Positions 1 to 5,542 of a stretch of DNA of 5,542 nt are shown in pieces. Where the stretch lies: assembly GCA_023392115.1 (NCBI GenBank), contig JAEVZT010000544.1:1-5542 (forward strand). Direction: 5' to 3'. Source of the stretch: Chloroflexota bacterium (lineage in GTDB: Bacteria; Chloroflexota; Anaerolineae; Aggregatilineales; Phototrophicaceae). The notes below the pieces were generated by a model. The model made no database searches. It was not told the DNA's origin and worked only from the letters and a program-made list of their open reading frames with translations. A program made the translations under genes and the position numbers. Each line of letters opens with the position of its first letter. The first letter of the stretch is position 1.

Positions 1-144
1 GACTGCCTGCTGTACGCCGATCACTTGTTCATCGCCGACGGCGGCGCGGCGGGACGCAGCAGCGCGATCCATGTATTTCGCGTTGAACACATCGAGAAAC
101 CGCTGACGCCGGAAGAAAAGCTCTACAAGAAGATTTACGGATGA
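1..144 (+). CDS. C-terminal end of an unidentified protein (5'-truncated by window edge)
   Basis: Frame 1 is open from the first base to TGA at 142-144 and encodes the last 47 residues of a protein that begins outside the window. The visible part has two beta-strand-like stretches (LLYADHLFIADGG and SSAIHVFRVEHI) separated by a small glycine/serine turn, followed by a charged, lysine-rich tail ending in KKIYG. Strand-turn-strand patterns of this sort occur in beta-propeller blades, so the protein could be another propeller like its neighbour, but 47 residues are too few to assign a family. Its stop overlaps the start of the next gene as ATGA, which supports it being a real, translated gene in the same operon. 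The frame is well supported; the function is not recognised. Confidence 0.7.
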   Translation, partial: DCLLYADHLFIADGGAAGRSSAIHVFRVEHIEKPLTPEEKLYKKIYG

Positions 145-1283
145 TACGCCTACTCGCCCTCTCGTTCATTATCATACTGTTGACCAGCCTGCCTGCCGGC
201 GCGGAAGCCGGCTTGCAGGAGATATGCCCGCCGGTTGGCATACAGGAGCGCGCGCGCGAATTTCAACCCGGCGGAATCATCCTGACGACGTTCGACCGCT
301 CGGCGCTGTGGGTCTACAACATCGACAGCGCGCGCCGCTACCCGCTGCCCGAAACCGCGCCGTGTACGACGCACTGCCGCCTGTCGCCCGACGCCCGCTG
401 GATCACCTATTTCAACGACCTGACCAACGCCTTCAACCGCATGAGACTTGACGGCACGCAGCGATCGCTTGTCATCGAGAACGCGGCGGACGTCGAATGG
501 TGGTCGAGCAACGCTTTCCTCGTCTGGACTCCGGGACACGGGGCATATTTGCTGCCGTTCGACGGGGCTGAACGCCAACGGCTGGACGTCAACGGCGTGA
601 TCTCGGTGCAGCCGGGCGGGCGCTGGGGCGTGGTCGTAACGCAGGACGGCGACCGCTTCACACGCAGCCTCGTCTATCTCGACATGCGCGTCAACGCGGG
701 CGTCGACCCGCAGGCGCTCGAACTCGGCGAAGACCGCGCCTATTTCAACGCGCAGGCGTGGTCGCCCGACGGGCGCTGGCTGGCATACGTTGCCCCGGTC
801 GCCGTTGATGGCGAGACGATCGGCGCGGAAATTTTCGGCATCGCGCCGGGCGATCCCGCGCCGACGCAGTGGACAGACCTGACCGCCGACTACGGCGCGG
901 CGCGCGTCAACGGCATCGCCACCGGTGAATTGAGCTGGTCGCCGGATGGGACGCGCCTCGCCTTCTGGGTGACGGAACTGCTCGGCGCTGACCCGACTGC
1001 CAACACCGGGAACGCCGTCATCCATGTGCTCGACGTTGCCAGCCGGAAAGTGACCGCCTACTGTGGGTATTCAACCGTCGAACACACGCCGAATCCGCCG
1101 CGCCTCGTGTGGTCGCCGGACGGGACGCACATCGCCTTCGGCGGCAACGTGCCGGAAGACGACAAAGGCTACCTGCTGCTCGCGCTCGACACCGCGACCG
1201 GCATTTTCACAAGCCTGAGCGACGGCATCTACCCGGCGCTCGGCAGCGCCGACGTGGTGGCATGGGGGCTGCCGCCGGGATGA
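141..1283 (+). CDS. Secreted TolB/PD40-type beta-propeller protein
   Basis: This 380-residue protein opens with a typical signal peptide: M-I-R, then a hydrophobic core (residues 4-17), then a cleavage-like AGAEA/G around residue 23. It is therefore probably exported or membrane-anchored. The mature part carries at least four copies of the WD40-like PD40 motif: LSPDARWITY (81-90), WSPDGRWLAYV (207-217), WSPDGTRLAFWV (266-277) and WSPDGTHIAFGG (324-335). A weaker blade around 155-170 (QPGGRWGVVV) may be a fifth. Such blades build TolB-like propellers that act as interaction or ligand-binding platforms; no catalytic motif is visible. The start at 141 overlaps the preceding stop (ATGA), and only a weak purine stretch (AAGAAG, 127-132) lies upstream, so coupling is likely. 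The gene end overlaps the start of a membrane protein, suggesting an extracytoplasmic partner of the two permease-like proteins that follow. It is not the Tol-Pal TolB itself: no tol genes are adjacent. Fold assignment is firm; the role is inferred. Confidence 0.85.
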   Translation: MIRLLALSFIIILLTSLPAGAEAGLQEICPPVGIQERAREFQPGGIILTTFDRSALWVYNIDSARRYPLPETAPCTTHCRLSPDARWITYFNDLTNAFNRMRLDGTQRSLVIENAADVEWWSSNAFLVWTPGHGAYLLPFDGAERQRLDVNGVISVQPGGRWGVVVTQDGDRFTRSLVYLDMRVNAGVDPQALELGEDRAYFNAQAWSPDGRWLAYVAPVAVDGETIGAEIFGIAPGDPAPTQWTDLTADYGAARVNGIATGELSWSPDGTRLAFWVTELLGADPTANTGNAVIHVLDVASRKVTAYCGYSTVEHTPNPPRLVWSPDGTHIAFGGNVPEDDKGYLLLALDTATGIFTSLSDGIYPALGSADVVAWGLPPG

Positions 1284-2200
1284 ACGCGGTCACGCTGCGT
1301 ATCTGGAATGCGCTTCAGCGTCCACCGCTCCGCCATCCGCTGTTCCGGCGCATGATCAGCCTGTCGCGGCGCGAAAACGAGGCATCCCCTGTGCCGATGC
1401 GCGCCCGCGTCGGGCTGCTCGTATTCTCGTTCGGCTTTATCTTTGCCAGTCTGCGCCTGTTCCCCGAAATCCTGATCATCCTGATCTTCGTCGTGCCGCT
1501 CGGCGCGGGCGCGATCTACATGCTGCTGCACGGCACGCTGGCGGGCGCAGTCTTCGCGACGCGTATCAGTGCCGCTATCGCCCGCGAGCGCGAACGCGGG
1601 ACGCTCGAACTGCTGTCGATGTCGCCGCAGGGCGGTTTCGCCGCGACGTGGGCGATCTGCACCGGCTGCCAGTACTACGACCAGACATTTAAGGGACAGG
1701 GGGCGCGCCGCGTCTGGTTCGCGCGCTTCATCTTCGTCAGCGTGATGACGTTGAGTAGTTTGCTGGCGCTCGCCAGCCCGCGCGCGTATGGCGGCAGACC
1801 GTTTGAGGCGTTGGCGCTGATGCTTGTCGGCATCATGGTCGTCAGCCTTGCTTTTCACATCGACGACGTGCATTCGCTCGTGCTCGGCAGCCTCGTCGGG
1901 CTGGTCGTGCCGGTGATCACGCGCCACCGCTTCGACGCGCGGCTGTGGGCGCTGCTGACGTTCCTACTCCTGCAGGTGGTCGCCTACACGCTGACGTGGG
2001 TCGTCGGGCTGCTCATCATCCCGCAGCTCTATGAGGACATCGGGCTGACCGGCTTCACGCTCGATATCGCCATCGCGCTTGAAGTCCTGCTCGTCTTTTT
2101 CGCCACCCGCGAGGTACTCGCGCAGGGCTTGTGGCTGGCGCTGCGCGTCCTGATGGACGATGACCTCGATGCGATGCTGCCAATCCTGCGAGGAAACTGA
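1280..2200 (+). CDS. Polytopic membrane protein, ABC-2 permease-like (first of a tandem pair)
   Basis: A 306-residue integral membrane protein. A cytoplasmic-looking basic N-terminus (RIWNALQRPPLRHPLFRRM, 7-25) precedes about six or seven hydrophobic segments, by eye near 43-60, 63-88, 147-166, 177-193, 198-213, 222-249 and 262-276. Between the second and third lies ARERERGTLELLSMSP (101-116), which matches the conserved E-x-E-x-GTLE-L-L-x-x-P signature seen in the first cytoplasmic loop of ABC-2-type export permeases. By analogy it would form the channel half of an ABC exporter, but no ATPase gene is visible. The start at 1280 was chosen because it makes an ATGA overlap with the propeller gene and gives an N-terminus that aligns with the next gene. 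An ATG at 1109 in the same frame would add 57 arginine-rich residues lying over the propeller gene and is unlikely. No clear Shine-Dalgarno precedes 1280, consistent with translational coupling. Topology is confident, transporter class moderate, substrate unknown. Confidence 0.8.
   Translation: MNAVTLRIWNALQRPPLRHPLFRRMISLSRRENEASPVPMRARVGLLVFSFGFIFASLRLFPEILIILIFVVPLGAGAIYMLLHGTLAGAVFATRISAAIARERERGTLELLSMSPQGGFAATWAICTGCQYYDQTFKGQGARRVWFARFIFVSVMTLSSLLALASPRAYGGRPFEALALMLVGIMVVSLAFHIDDVHSLVLGSLVGLVVPVITRHRFDARLWALLTFLLLQVVAYTLTWVVGLLIIPQLYEDIGLTGFTLDIAIALEVLLVFFATREVLAQGLWLALRVLMDDDLDAMLPILRGN
2190..2194 (+). promoter_or_regulatory. Ribosome binding site of the second permease-like gene
   Basis: GAGGA sits 5 nt before the ATG at 2200, inside the last codons of the first permease-like gene. 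It is a good Shine-Dalgarno match, and it fixes the start of the second permease-like gene at the TGATG overlap. Confidence 0.6.
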
Positions 2201-3081
2201 TGCTTTCATGGCACATCTGGCGCGCGCTCACCCGCCCGCCCACGCAGTCGCCGCTGCTGCGGCGCGTTCGCGCTGAAAAACTTGAACTACCAAGCCTGAA
2301 TCCCATGCCGCTGGCAGGCTGCCTGCGATCGGTCGCCTTGACCATCATCCCGATCATCATCCTGCTGATCGGCTCGCCGCTCCTCGTCCTGCTCATCTAC
2401 ACGTCGCTGCTGTCGACGCCGATTCTGCTGCCGCTGGCGCATACGCTCTACGGGATCACGGCGGCGGCAAGCGTCAGCGGCTTGATCGCCCGCGAGAATG
2501 ACCGGCGCACCTACGACCTGATCTGCGTGTCGCCGCCGGGCATACTGGGCGTTCACTGGGCGTACTGCATGGTCTGGATTTCACAGCACCGCTACTACCG
2601 CGACATCACGGGCTTGCTGCTCGTGCTGGGCATCCTCGCGGCGCTGTTCGGCTTGACAACGCGCACGTTCTTCAGCGTCATGCCGGTTGACGGCGCAGCA
2701 TGGATCATCCAGTCGCCGGCGCTGATCGCCTTCCTGTGCGTCGACTTCATCCAGTCGTTCGCCACGACGGCGCTCGTCAGCATCCTGATTCCGGTTTACG
2801 TCCAACAGGCGGGAAACGCGCGCCTGCTGGCGTTCGGAAGCGCCCTATGCTTGCACCTCACCGCCTATCTGCTGGCGCTGATCGTCGGGACGCAGTTCCT
2901 GCCGCTGCTGTCGGCTGTGACCGGCGGCAGTCCGTTGGTGAGCGCGATCAGTCCGGTGCTGTTCGTGCTGATGTTCGCCGCCTTCCGCGAGTTCATCATT
3001 CACCTGCTCTGGCGCTCGGTCGCCGAGAACCTGAACGCCAGTCCAATGGAACTCGACCAGATTGTTGGCAAAAAGGTATAA
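2200..3081 (+). CDS. Polytopic membrane protein, ABC-2 permease-like (second of a tandem pair)
   Basis: A 293-residue membrane protein and an apparent distant paralogue of the gene before it. Its N-terminus (HIWRALTRPPTQSPLLRRV, 5-23) aligns with RIWNALQRPPLRHPLFRRM there. The loop LIARENDRRTYDLICVSP (95-112) occupies the place of the ABC-2 signature but has lost the GTLE core, and the tails also align (FREFIIHLLWRS against TREVLAQGLWLA). Hydrophobic segments lie by eye near 43-71, 73-95, 137-152, 171-201, 209-232 and 247-262. The start codon at 2200 shares one base with the previous stop (TGATG), and GAGGA at 2190-2194 gives a good ribosome binding site 5 nt upstream. The pair probably makes a heterodimeric membrane unit, one half keeping and one half losing the signature; that is inference. 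The stop TAA lies inside a TATAAT hexamer that may be the lipA promoter. Substrate and ATPase partner are not visible. Confidence 0.8.
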   Translation: MLSWHIWRALTRPPTQSPLLRRVRAEKLELPSLNPMPLAGCLRSVALTIIPIIILLIGSPLLVLLIYTSLLSTPILLPLAHTLYGITAAASVSGLIARENDRRTYDLICVSPPGILGVHWAYCMVWISQHRYYRDITGLLLVLGILAALFGLTTRTFFSVMPVDGAAWIIQSPALIAFLCVDFIQSFATTALVSILIPVYVQQAGNARLLAFGSALCLHLTAYLLALIVGTQFLPLLSAVTGGSPLVSAISPVLFVLMFAAFREFIIHLLWRSVAENLNASPMELDQIVGKKV

Positions 3082-3082
3082 T
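3053..3082 (+). promoter_or_regulatory. Candidate sigma70-type promoter for lipA
   Basis: A perfect -10 hexamer TATAAT lies at 3077-3082, overlapping the TAA stop of the preceding gene. An 18-bp spacer separates it from a partial -35, TCGACC at 3053-3058 (four of six matches to TTGACA). In such GC-rich DNA a perfect TATAAT placed just before a gene is unlikely to be accidental. The predicted transcript would begin near 3089 and leave a short leader of about 25 nt before the GTG start. It would let lipA be expressed apart from the membrane-protein operon. The reading is from pattern only. Confidence 0.5.
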
Positions 3083-3103
3083 GCAAGCTGGCTGAAGTGT
3101 GAT

Positions 3104-3107
3104 GGAG
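3104..3107 (+). promoter_or_regulatory. Ribosome binding site of lipA
   Basis: GGAG lies 7 nt before the GTG at 3115. An in-frame TGA at 3100-3102 closes the frame just upstream, so the GTG is the only reasonable start, and this site supports it. Confidence 0.7.
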
Positions 3108-3114
3108 TAGTATT

Positions 3115-4089
3115 GTGACCGACCTTATCGATCCGAACGCCATCCCGACCGAGAACAACGCCGGGTGGCAGCCCGATCCGAACCATCCGCGCCGCCGTCC
3201 ACCGTGGATCAAGGTGCGCGCGCCGAGCGGCGAGAATTACGAGCGCGTCTACGGGCTGATGCGCGGGCAGCACCTCCATACCGTCTGCGAAGAAGCCCAG
3301 TGTCCGAACCTCGGCGAGTGCTGGGGGCGCGGCACGGCGACCTTCCTGATGATGGGCGACACCTGCACCCGCTCATGCGGCTTCTGCGACATCAAGACCG
3401 GACGCCCCAGCCCGCTCGACTGGGCAGAGCCGAACCGCGTCGCCGAGTCGGTGCGCGCGCTCAACCTGCGCCACGTCGTCATCACCAGCGTCAACCGCGA
3501 CGAGCGTAAAGACGGCGGCGCGCCGATCTTCGCCATGGTCATCAAGCGCATTCGCCAGCTTCAGCCGGGATGCAGCATCGAAGTCCTGATCCCCGACTTC
3601 AAGGGCAGCCGCGACGCGCTCAAGATCGTCATGGACGCGCAGCCGGAAATTCTCAACCACAACGTCGAAACCGTCCCGCGCCTGTTCCGCAAGGTGCAGC
3701 CGCAGGATCATTATGAGTGGGCAATGACGACCCTCACCAACGCCAAGCAGATGGATCCGCTCGTGCTGACCAAGAGCGGCATCATGGTCGGCTTGGGCGA
3801 GACGTTCGACGAAGTCGTCGAGGTCATGCGCGACCTTGCCAACTGCGGCGTCGACATCCTAACCATCGGGCAGTATCTCCAGCCGAGCAAGAAGCACCTG
3901 CCCGTCGAGCGCTTCTACCTGCCCGAAGAATTCGATAGGCTCAAGGAAATCGGTCTTGAATTGGGATTCAAGTGGGTGGAGAGTGGTCCGCTGGTACGCA
4001 GCAGCTACCGCGCCGATCAGCAGGTGCGCGAGCTGTCAAAGCTCAATCATTTCCGCCTGCGTGAAACGAGTGACGCGGCGGGCGACTAG
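3115..4089 (+). CDS. lipA: Lipoyl synthase (radical SAM, [4Fe-4S])
   Basis: This cytoplasmic enzyme inserts two sulfur atoms into protein-bound octanoyl chains to make lipoyl groups on 2-oxoacid dehydrogenase E2 subunits and glycine cleavage H protein. Both signature cysteine sets are present. C58-x4-C63-x5-C69 ([12 protein letters not shown]) binds the auxiliary, sulfur-donating cluster. C84-x3-C88-x2-C91 (CTRSCGFC) binds the radical SAM cluster. The conserved C-terminal RSSY (295-298) supplies the serine ligand of the auxiliary cluster. Other family hallmarks include [40 protein letters not shown] and GQYLQPS. At 324 residues it has the usual full length and looks functional. It starts with GTG, has its own ribosome binding site, and sits 33 bp after the membrane-protein genes, with a likely promoter of its own. 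No lipB, lplA or E2 gene is in the window, so the source of octanoyl substrate is not visible here. Confidence 0.98.
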   Translation: MTDLIDPNAIPTENNAGWQPDPNHPRRRPPWIKVRAPSGENYERVYGLMRGQHLHTVCEEAQCPNLGECWGRGTATFLMMGDTCTRSCGFCDIKTGRPSPLDWAEPNRVAESVRALNLRHVVITSVNRDERKDGGAPIFAMVIKRIRQLQPGCSIEVLIPDFKGSRDALKIVMDAQPEILNHNVETVPRLFRKVQPQDHYEWAMTTLTNAKQMDPLVLTKSGIMVGLGETFDEVVEVMRDLANCGVDILTIGQYLQPSKKHLPVERFYLPEEFDRLKEIGLELGFKWVESGPLVRSSYRADQQVRELSKLNHFRLRETSDAAGD

Positions 4090-4139
4090 AACCTGTTGTG
4101 AACTTCTCGTCGCTCAAACCCCACCCCCGCACCCCTGTA

Positions 4140-4152
4140 CAACCTTCGGTTG
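4140..4152. repeat. Small inverted repeat inside the intergenic element
   Basis: CAACC (4140-4144) and GGTTG (4148-4152) are perfect complements around a TTC loop. The hairpin sits at the centre of the first C-run/G-run module, so it could cap a longer irregular stem formed by the flanking CCCC and GGGG runs. Confidence 0.5.
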
Positions 4153-4196
4153 CCACGAATATCGGGGAGGGGAGAAAACCGCAGCCCCTTCTTTAG

Positions 4197-4226
4197 CCCC
4201 TCGCCCCTGAATTCGGGGGAGAGGGG
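4197..4226. repeat. Strong GC hairpin, possible bidirectional transcription barrier
   Basis: CCCCTC (4197-4202) pairs with GAGGGG (4221-4226). After a single G/A mismatch, CCCC (4204-4207) pairs with GGGG (4216-4219), around a loop containing GAATTC. This makes a ten-pair, almost all G-C stem. It lies between the convergent lipA and DnaB-like genes, where a bidirectional terminator would be expected. Neither side is followed by a T-run, so it is not a canonical intrinsic terminator, and its terminating role is a guess. Confidence 0.6.
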
Positions 4227-4240
4227 TTGGGGTGAGGGGG
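4216..4240 (+). other. Putative G-quadruplex motif (four runs of G4)
   Basis: Four runs of at least four G lie on the + strand: 4216-4219, 4223-4226, 4229-4232 and 4236-4240. Linkers are AGA, TT and TGA. This meets the usual G-quadruplex pattern with four tetrads and loops of 2-3 nt, predicting a very stable fold in DNA, or in the lipA 3' transcript. It competes with the adjacent hairpin, which uses the first two G-runs. Confidence 0.6.
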
Positions 4241-4268
4241 TCAAATTCCGCAAAGCGCATAACACGCT

Positions 4269-5438
4269 CTAGCTCTCGATGATCTTGTCGTCGATCAACT
4301 GCTGCTGAACCTTCTGTCCGCGCGGGTCGAAGGCGAAATGCTGTCCGTGAAGCTGAAACTCCATGTCCTGCATGGCGCGCCCCGCGCGGTTCTTCTCAAT
4401 CGTGAATACCACCCAGTCGCGGAACTGCTTCGCGGTATACGGGTTGAACGCCGCGTGATCCTTCGACATGATCTGGTACTTGTTGTTCATGATGATCGCG
4501 ATGTCCGACTCGTAGTCGAGCGCGCTGCTGCCGCGCAGGTGGAACAGGTGAATGCGCTTGCTCTTGAGTCCCTCGCGATCCGCCGCTACGATCGCCCACA
4601 CCGGCACGTCGAGCGTCATGCCGATGTCCTTCAGCCCTTCGACGATGATCGTCACCTTGTCGTTTTCGTCGCGCGGGCGCTCAGGATGGACGGCGATCTT
4701 TTGCAAGTAGTCGATGAACACGGCAACGTTACCGCCGGTCGCGTCGCACAGGCGCGCCGTCATTTCCTTGATCGAGCGCAGCGTTGTAACGGCGGGGCTG
4801 GCTTTGACGAGGATCATGCGGTCGGCATAGCGTGACATGCGTGACAGGCTGAGCGCCGTCTTCGGGTTGTCACGCAAGATCGCCTGAAGCGACCCGGCGC
4901 CGCCGTCGCGCCCCATGAATTCCTTCGCCCGCTGCGCGACGATGATCTGGTACAGGTCGCGCAGCTTGATCCCGCGCGTGATGTCGATCTCCGGCGGATT
5001 GATACTTTCCATGCACAGTAGGCGGTGCATCAAGTGGGTTTCGGTGTGCTCATACGAGAGGTAGAAGACGTACTGATCGGGGCGCATGGCGATGTTACGC
5101 GCAATTTGCAGCGTGGCGATCGTCTTGCCGATCCCCTGCGCGCCGCCGAGCAGCGTCAGTTCGGTCTTGCGCAGCCCGCCGCCGATGAACCCGTCAAGCG
5201 GATCAAAGCCGGTCGGCAGCGGCACGTAATCGACGAGATCGCCGCGAATCACCCGTTCGTTCGCCTCGTTGAGCACCTGCGTCAGCGTGCGCGGCAGATG
5301 CGCGTTCCCGCGCGCGCCGTTCGGCTGGGCGGAGATCGACGGCTGACGTGCAGGCGGCGCGGTGTAGCTGCTGCGTTCAGGCACCGGCGGTTGTTCGTCG
5401 GGATTCGGGAGTTCGTCGGTAAAGCGTCGGGTGGTCAT
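4269..5438 (-). CDS. DnaB_C-like RecA-fold ATPase lacking the DnaB N-terminal domain
   Basis: The protein is 389 residues long. Residues 1-50 are proline-rich and probably disordered, 51-70 look helical, and the ATPase core follows from about 71. The core parallels the C-terminal half of the replicative helicase DnaB: PTGFDPLDGFIGGGL (75-89), Walker A GGAQGIGKT (98-106), a catalytic-type glutamate in LSYEHT (E130), Walker B VAVFIDYLQKI (238-248), VPVWAIVAADRE (278-289), HLRGSSALDYESD (300-312) and the arginine-finger-like EKNRAG (348-353). The DnaB N-terminal domain is absent, and the motif-3 glutamine (LSQLNR in DnaB) is replaced by alanine at 285. It may be an accessory or mobile-derived ATPase rather than the main replicative helicase; function is inferred. 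ATG at 5438 is preferred: GAGGG precedes it, and the in-frame ATG at 5471 has no ribosome binding site and lies within the predicted -10. It is convergent with lipA. Confidence 0.85.
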   Translation of the reverse strand: MTTRRFTDELPNPDEQPPVPERSSYTAPPARQPSISAQPNGARGNAHLPRTLTQVLNEANERVIRGDLVDYVPLPTGFDPLDGFIGGGLRKTELTLLGGAQGIGKTIATLQIARNIAMRPDQYVFYLSYEHTETHLMHRLLCMESINPPEIDITRGIKLRDLYQIIVAQRAKEFMGRDGGAGSLQAILRDNPKTALSLSRMSRYADRMILVKASPAVTTLRSIKEMTARLCDATGGNVAVFIDYLQKIAVHPERPRDENDKVTIIVEGLKDIGMTLDVPVWAIVAADREGLKSKRIHLFHLRGSSALDYESDIAIIMNNKYQIMSKDHAAFNPYTAKQFRDWVVFTIEKNRAGRAMQDMEFQLHGQHFAFDPRGQKVQQQLIDDKIIES

Positions 5439-5442
5439 GCTG

Positions 5443-5447
5443 CCCTC
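5443..5447 (-). promoter_or_regulatory. Ribosome binding site of the DnaB-like ATPase gene
   Basis: GAGGG on the minus strand lies 4 nt before the ATG at 5438. It decides the start in favour of this codon over the ATG 33 nt further upstream, which has no such site. Confidence 0.6.
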
Positions 5448-5462
5448 GTCTGTGCATCCTGA

Positions 5463-5475
5463 AGTTATCATAACT
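5463..5475. promoter_or_regulatory. 13-bp perfect dyad overlapping the predicted -10 (possible operator)
   Basis: AGTTAT (5463-5468) and ATAACT (5470-5475) are exact inverted repeats around a single C. The dyad covers the predicted -10 of the DnaB-like gene, the position expected for a repressor site. The binding protein is unknown, and an AT-rich dyad this short can arise by chance. Confidence 0.3.
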
Positions 5476-5495
5476 GCGGGTCAAGAATTACGCAA
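5467..5495 (-). promoter_or_regulatory. Candidate promoter of the DnaB-like ATPase gene
   Basis: On the minus strand a -10 TATGAT (5472-5467, five of six consensus bases) lies 17 bp downstream of TTGCGT (5495-5490, three of six). Transcription would start near 5460, about 20 nt before the chosen ATG. The region from about 5461 to 5542 is clearly more AT-rich than the genes, as expected for a promoter region. A second TTGACC on the same strand (5486-5481) has no good -10 at proper spacing. Confidence 0.4.
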
Positions 5496-5542
5496 TTAGA
5501 GAAACTGGATGTGCACGGTATTTCACAAAGACACGGTTAGTG

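Larger units (their letters stand above)
4114..4245. mobile_element. Possible MITE-like G/C-run repeat element with 5-bp flanking direct repeats
   Basis: The element body (4119-4240, about 122 bp) lies in the gap between two convergent genes and codes for nothing. It is flanked by identical TCAAA pentamers at 4114-4118 and 4241-4245, which look like a target-site duplication. Its ends are imperfect inverted repeats: the left end runs CCCCACCCCCGCACCCC, and the right end, read on the other strand, runs CCCCCTCACCCCAACCCC. Inside are four alternating blocks on the + strand: C-runs (4119-4135), G-runs (4164-4172), C-runs (4185-4207) and G-runs (4215-4240). Together these can fold into two hairpin modules. 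This fits a miniature, non-autonomous inverted-repeat element or another dispersed palindromic repeat. Similar C/G-run repeats are common between genes in several environmental bacterial groups, as I recall. A single copy cannot prove mobility; five matching bases can occur by chance. Confidence 0.5.

Noticed and set aside
150..1025. Long minus-strand open frame (291 codons) opposite the propeller gene
   Set aside because: It is arginine/alanine-rich with no recognisable motif and lies wholly opposite a gene with a signal peptide and repeated PD40 motifs. It is a typical GC-rich antisense shadow.
1109..1279. N-terminal extension of the first permease-like gene from an ATG at 1109
   Set aside because: The 57 extra residues are arginine-rich shadow sequence of the propeller gene. 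The ATG at 1280 gives an ATGA overlap and an N-terminus that aligns with the paralogue.
1229..1927. Minus-strand open frame of 232 codons
   Set aside because: Its composition is rich in R, D, H, Q and A, as produced by antisense reading of a membrane-protein gene. It has no motif and no ribosome binding site that I could see.
4197..4240. Canonical intrinsic terminator
   Set aside because: The hairpin is strong, but no T-run follows on either strand. It is recorded only as a structured repeat with a possible barrier role.
4114..4245. CRISPR array or tRNA/rRNA gene in the intergenic gap
   Set aside because: There are no regularly spaced identical repeats with unique spacers and no cloverleaf or conserved RNA motif. 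The symmetry is inverted C/G-run pairing.
4338..4835. Plus-strand open frame of 165 codons opposite the ATPase gene
   Set aside because: It lies fully antisense to clear Walker-motif coding sequence and has shadow-like composition.
5439..5471. Longer ATPase start at 5471 (11 extra residues)
   Set aside because: It has no ribosome binding site, and the start codon falls within the likely -10 and dyad. The ATG at 5438 has GAGGG 4 nt upstream.

Overview
The window is GC-rich, gene-dense bacterial DNA with no sign of plasmid, phage or transposase genes. Codon use looks uniform. The source is most plausibly an environmental Chloroflexota-like bacterium. That guess rests only on overall style (GC-rich, tandem ABC-2-like permeases, G/C-run interspersed repeats) and is inference; no rRNA or marker phylogeny is available here.

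Layout, left to right. (1) 1-3081, + strand: a tightly packed four-gene run. It starts with the last 47 codons of an unidentified gene. A secreted or anchored TolB/PD40-type beta-propeller protein follows, then two tandem, distantly paralogous polytopic membrane proteins. The membrane proteins carry degenerate versions of the cytoplasmic signature of ABC-2-type permeases. All three junctions overlap (ATGA, ATGA, TGATG), so the genes are probably co-transcribed and translationally coupled. No ATP-binding subunit lies in the window; if these are real ABC exporter subunits, the ATPase should lie upstream of base 1. (2) 3115-4089, + strand: lipA, lipoyl synthase, with both [4Fe-4S] cysteine motifs intact. 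It has its own ribosome binding site and a likely promoter (perfect TATAAT) overlapping the end of the preceding gene. (3) 4090-4268: the only sizeable intergenic gap, between convergent genes. It holds a compact element of about 122 bp made of alternating C-run and G-run blocks, with imperfect terminal inverted repeats, flanking 5-bp direct repeats (TCAAA), a strong hairpin, and a four-run G-quadruplex motif. (4) 4269-5438, - strand: a stand-alone RecA-fold ATPase resembling the C-terminal half of replicative helicase DnaB, without the DnaB N-terminal domain and with altered motif-3/4 residues. (5) 5439-5542: its upstream region, with a plausible promoter and a 13-bp perfect dyad over the -10.

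How the parts fit: the first four genes look like one envelope/transport operon of unknown substrate, lipA is a housekeeping cofactor gene, and the DnaB-like ATPase is an independent transcription unit facing the other way. The candidates for something undescribed are the propeller plus twin-permease cassette, the divergent DnaB_C-only ATPase, and the G/C-run mobile-like repeat. None can be shown to be a new system from this sequence alone.
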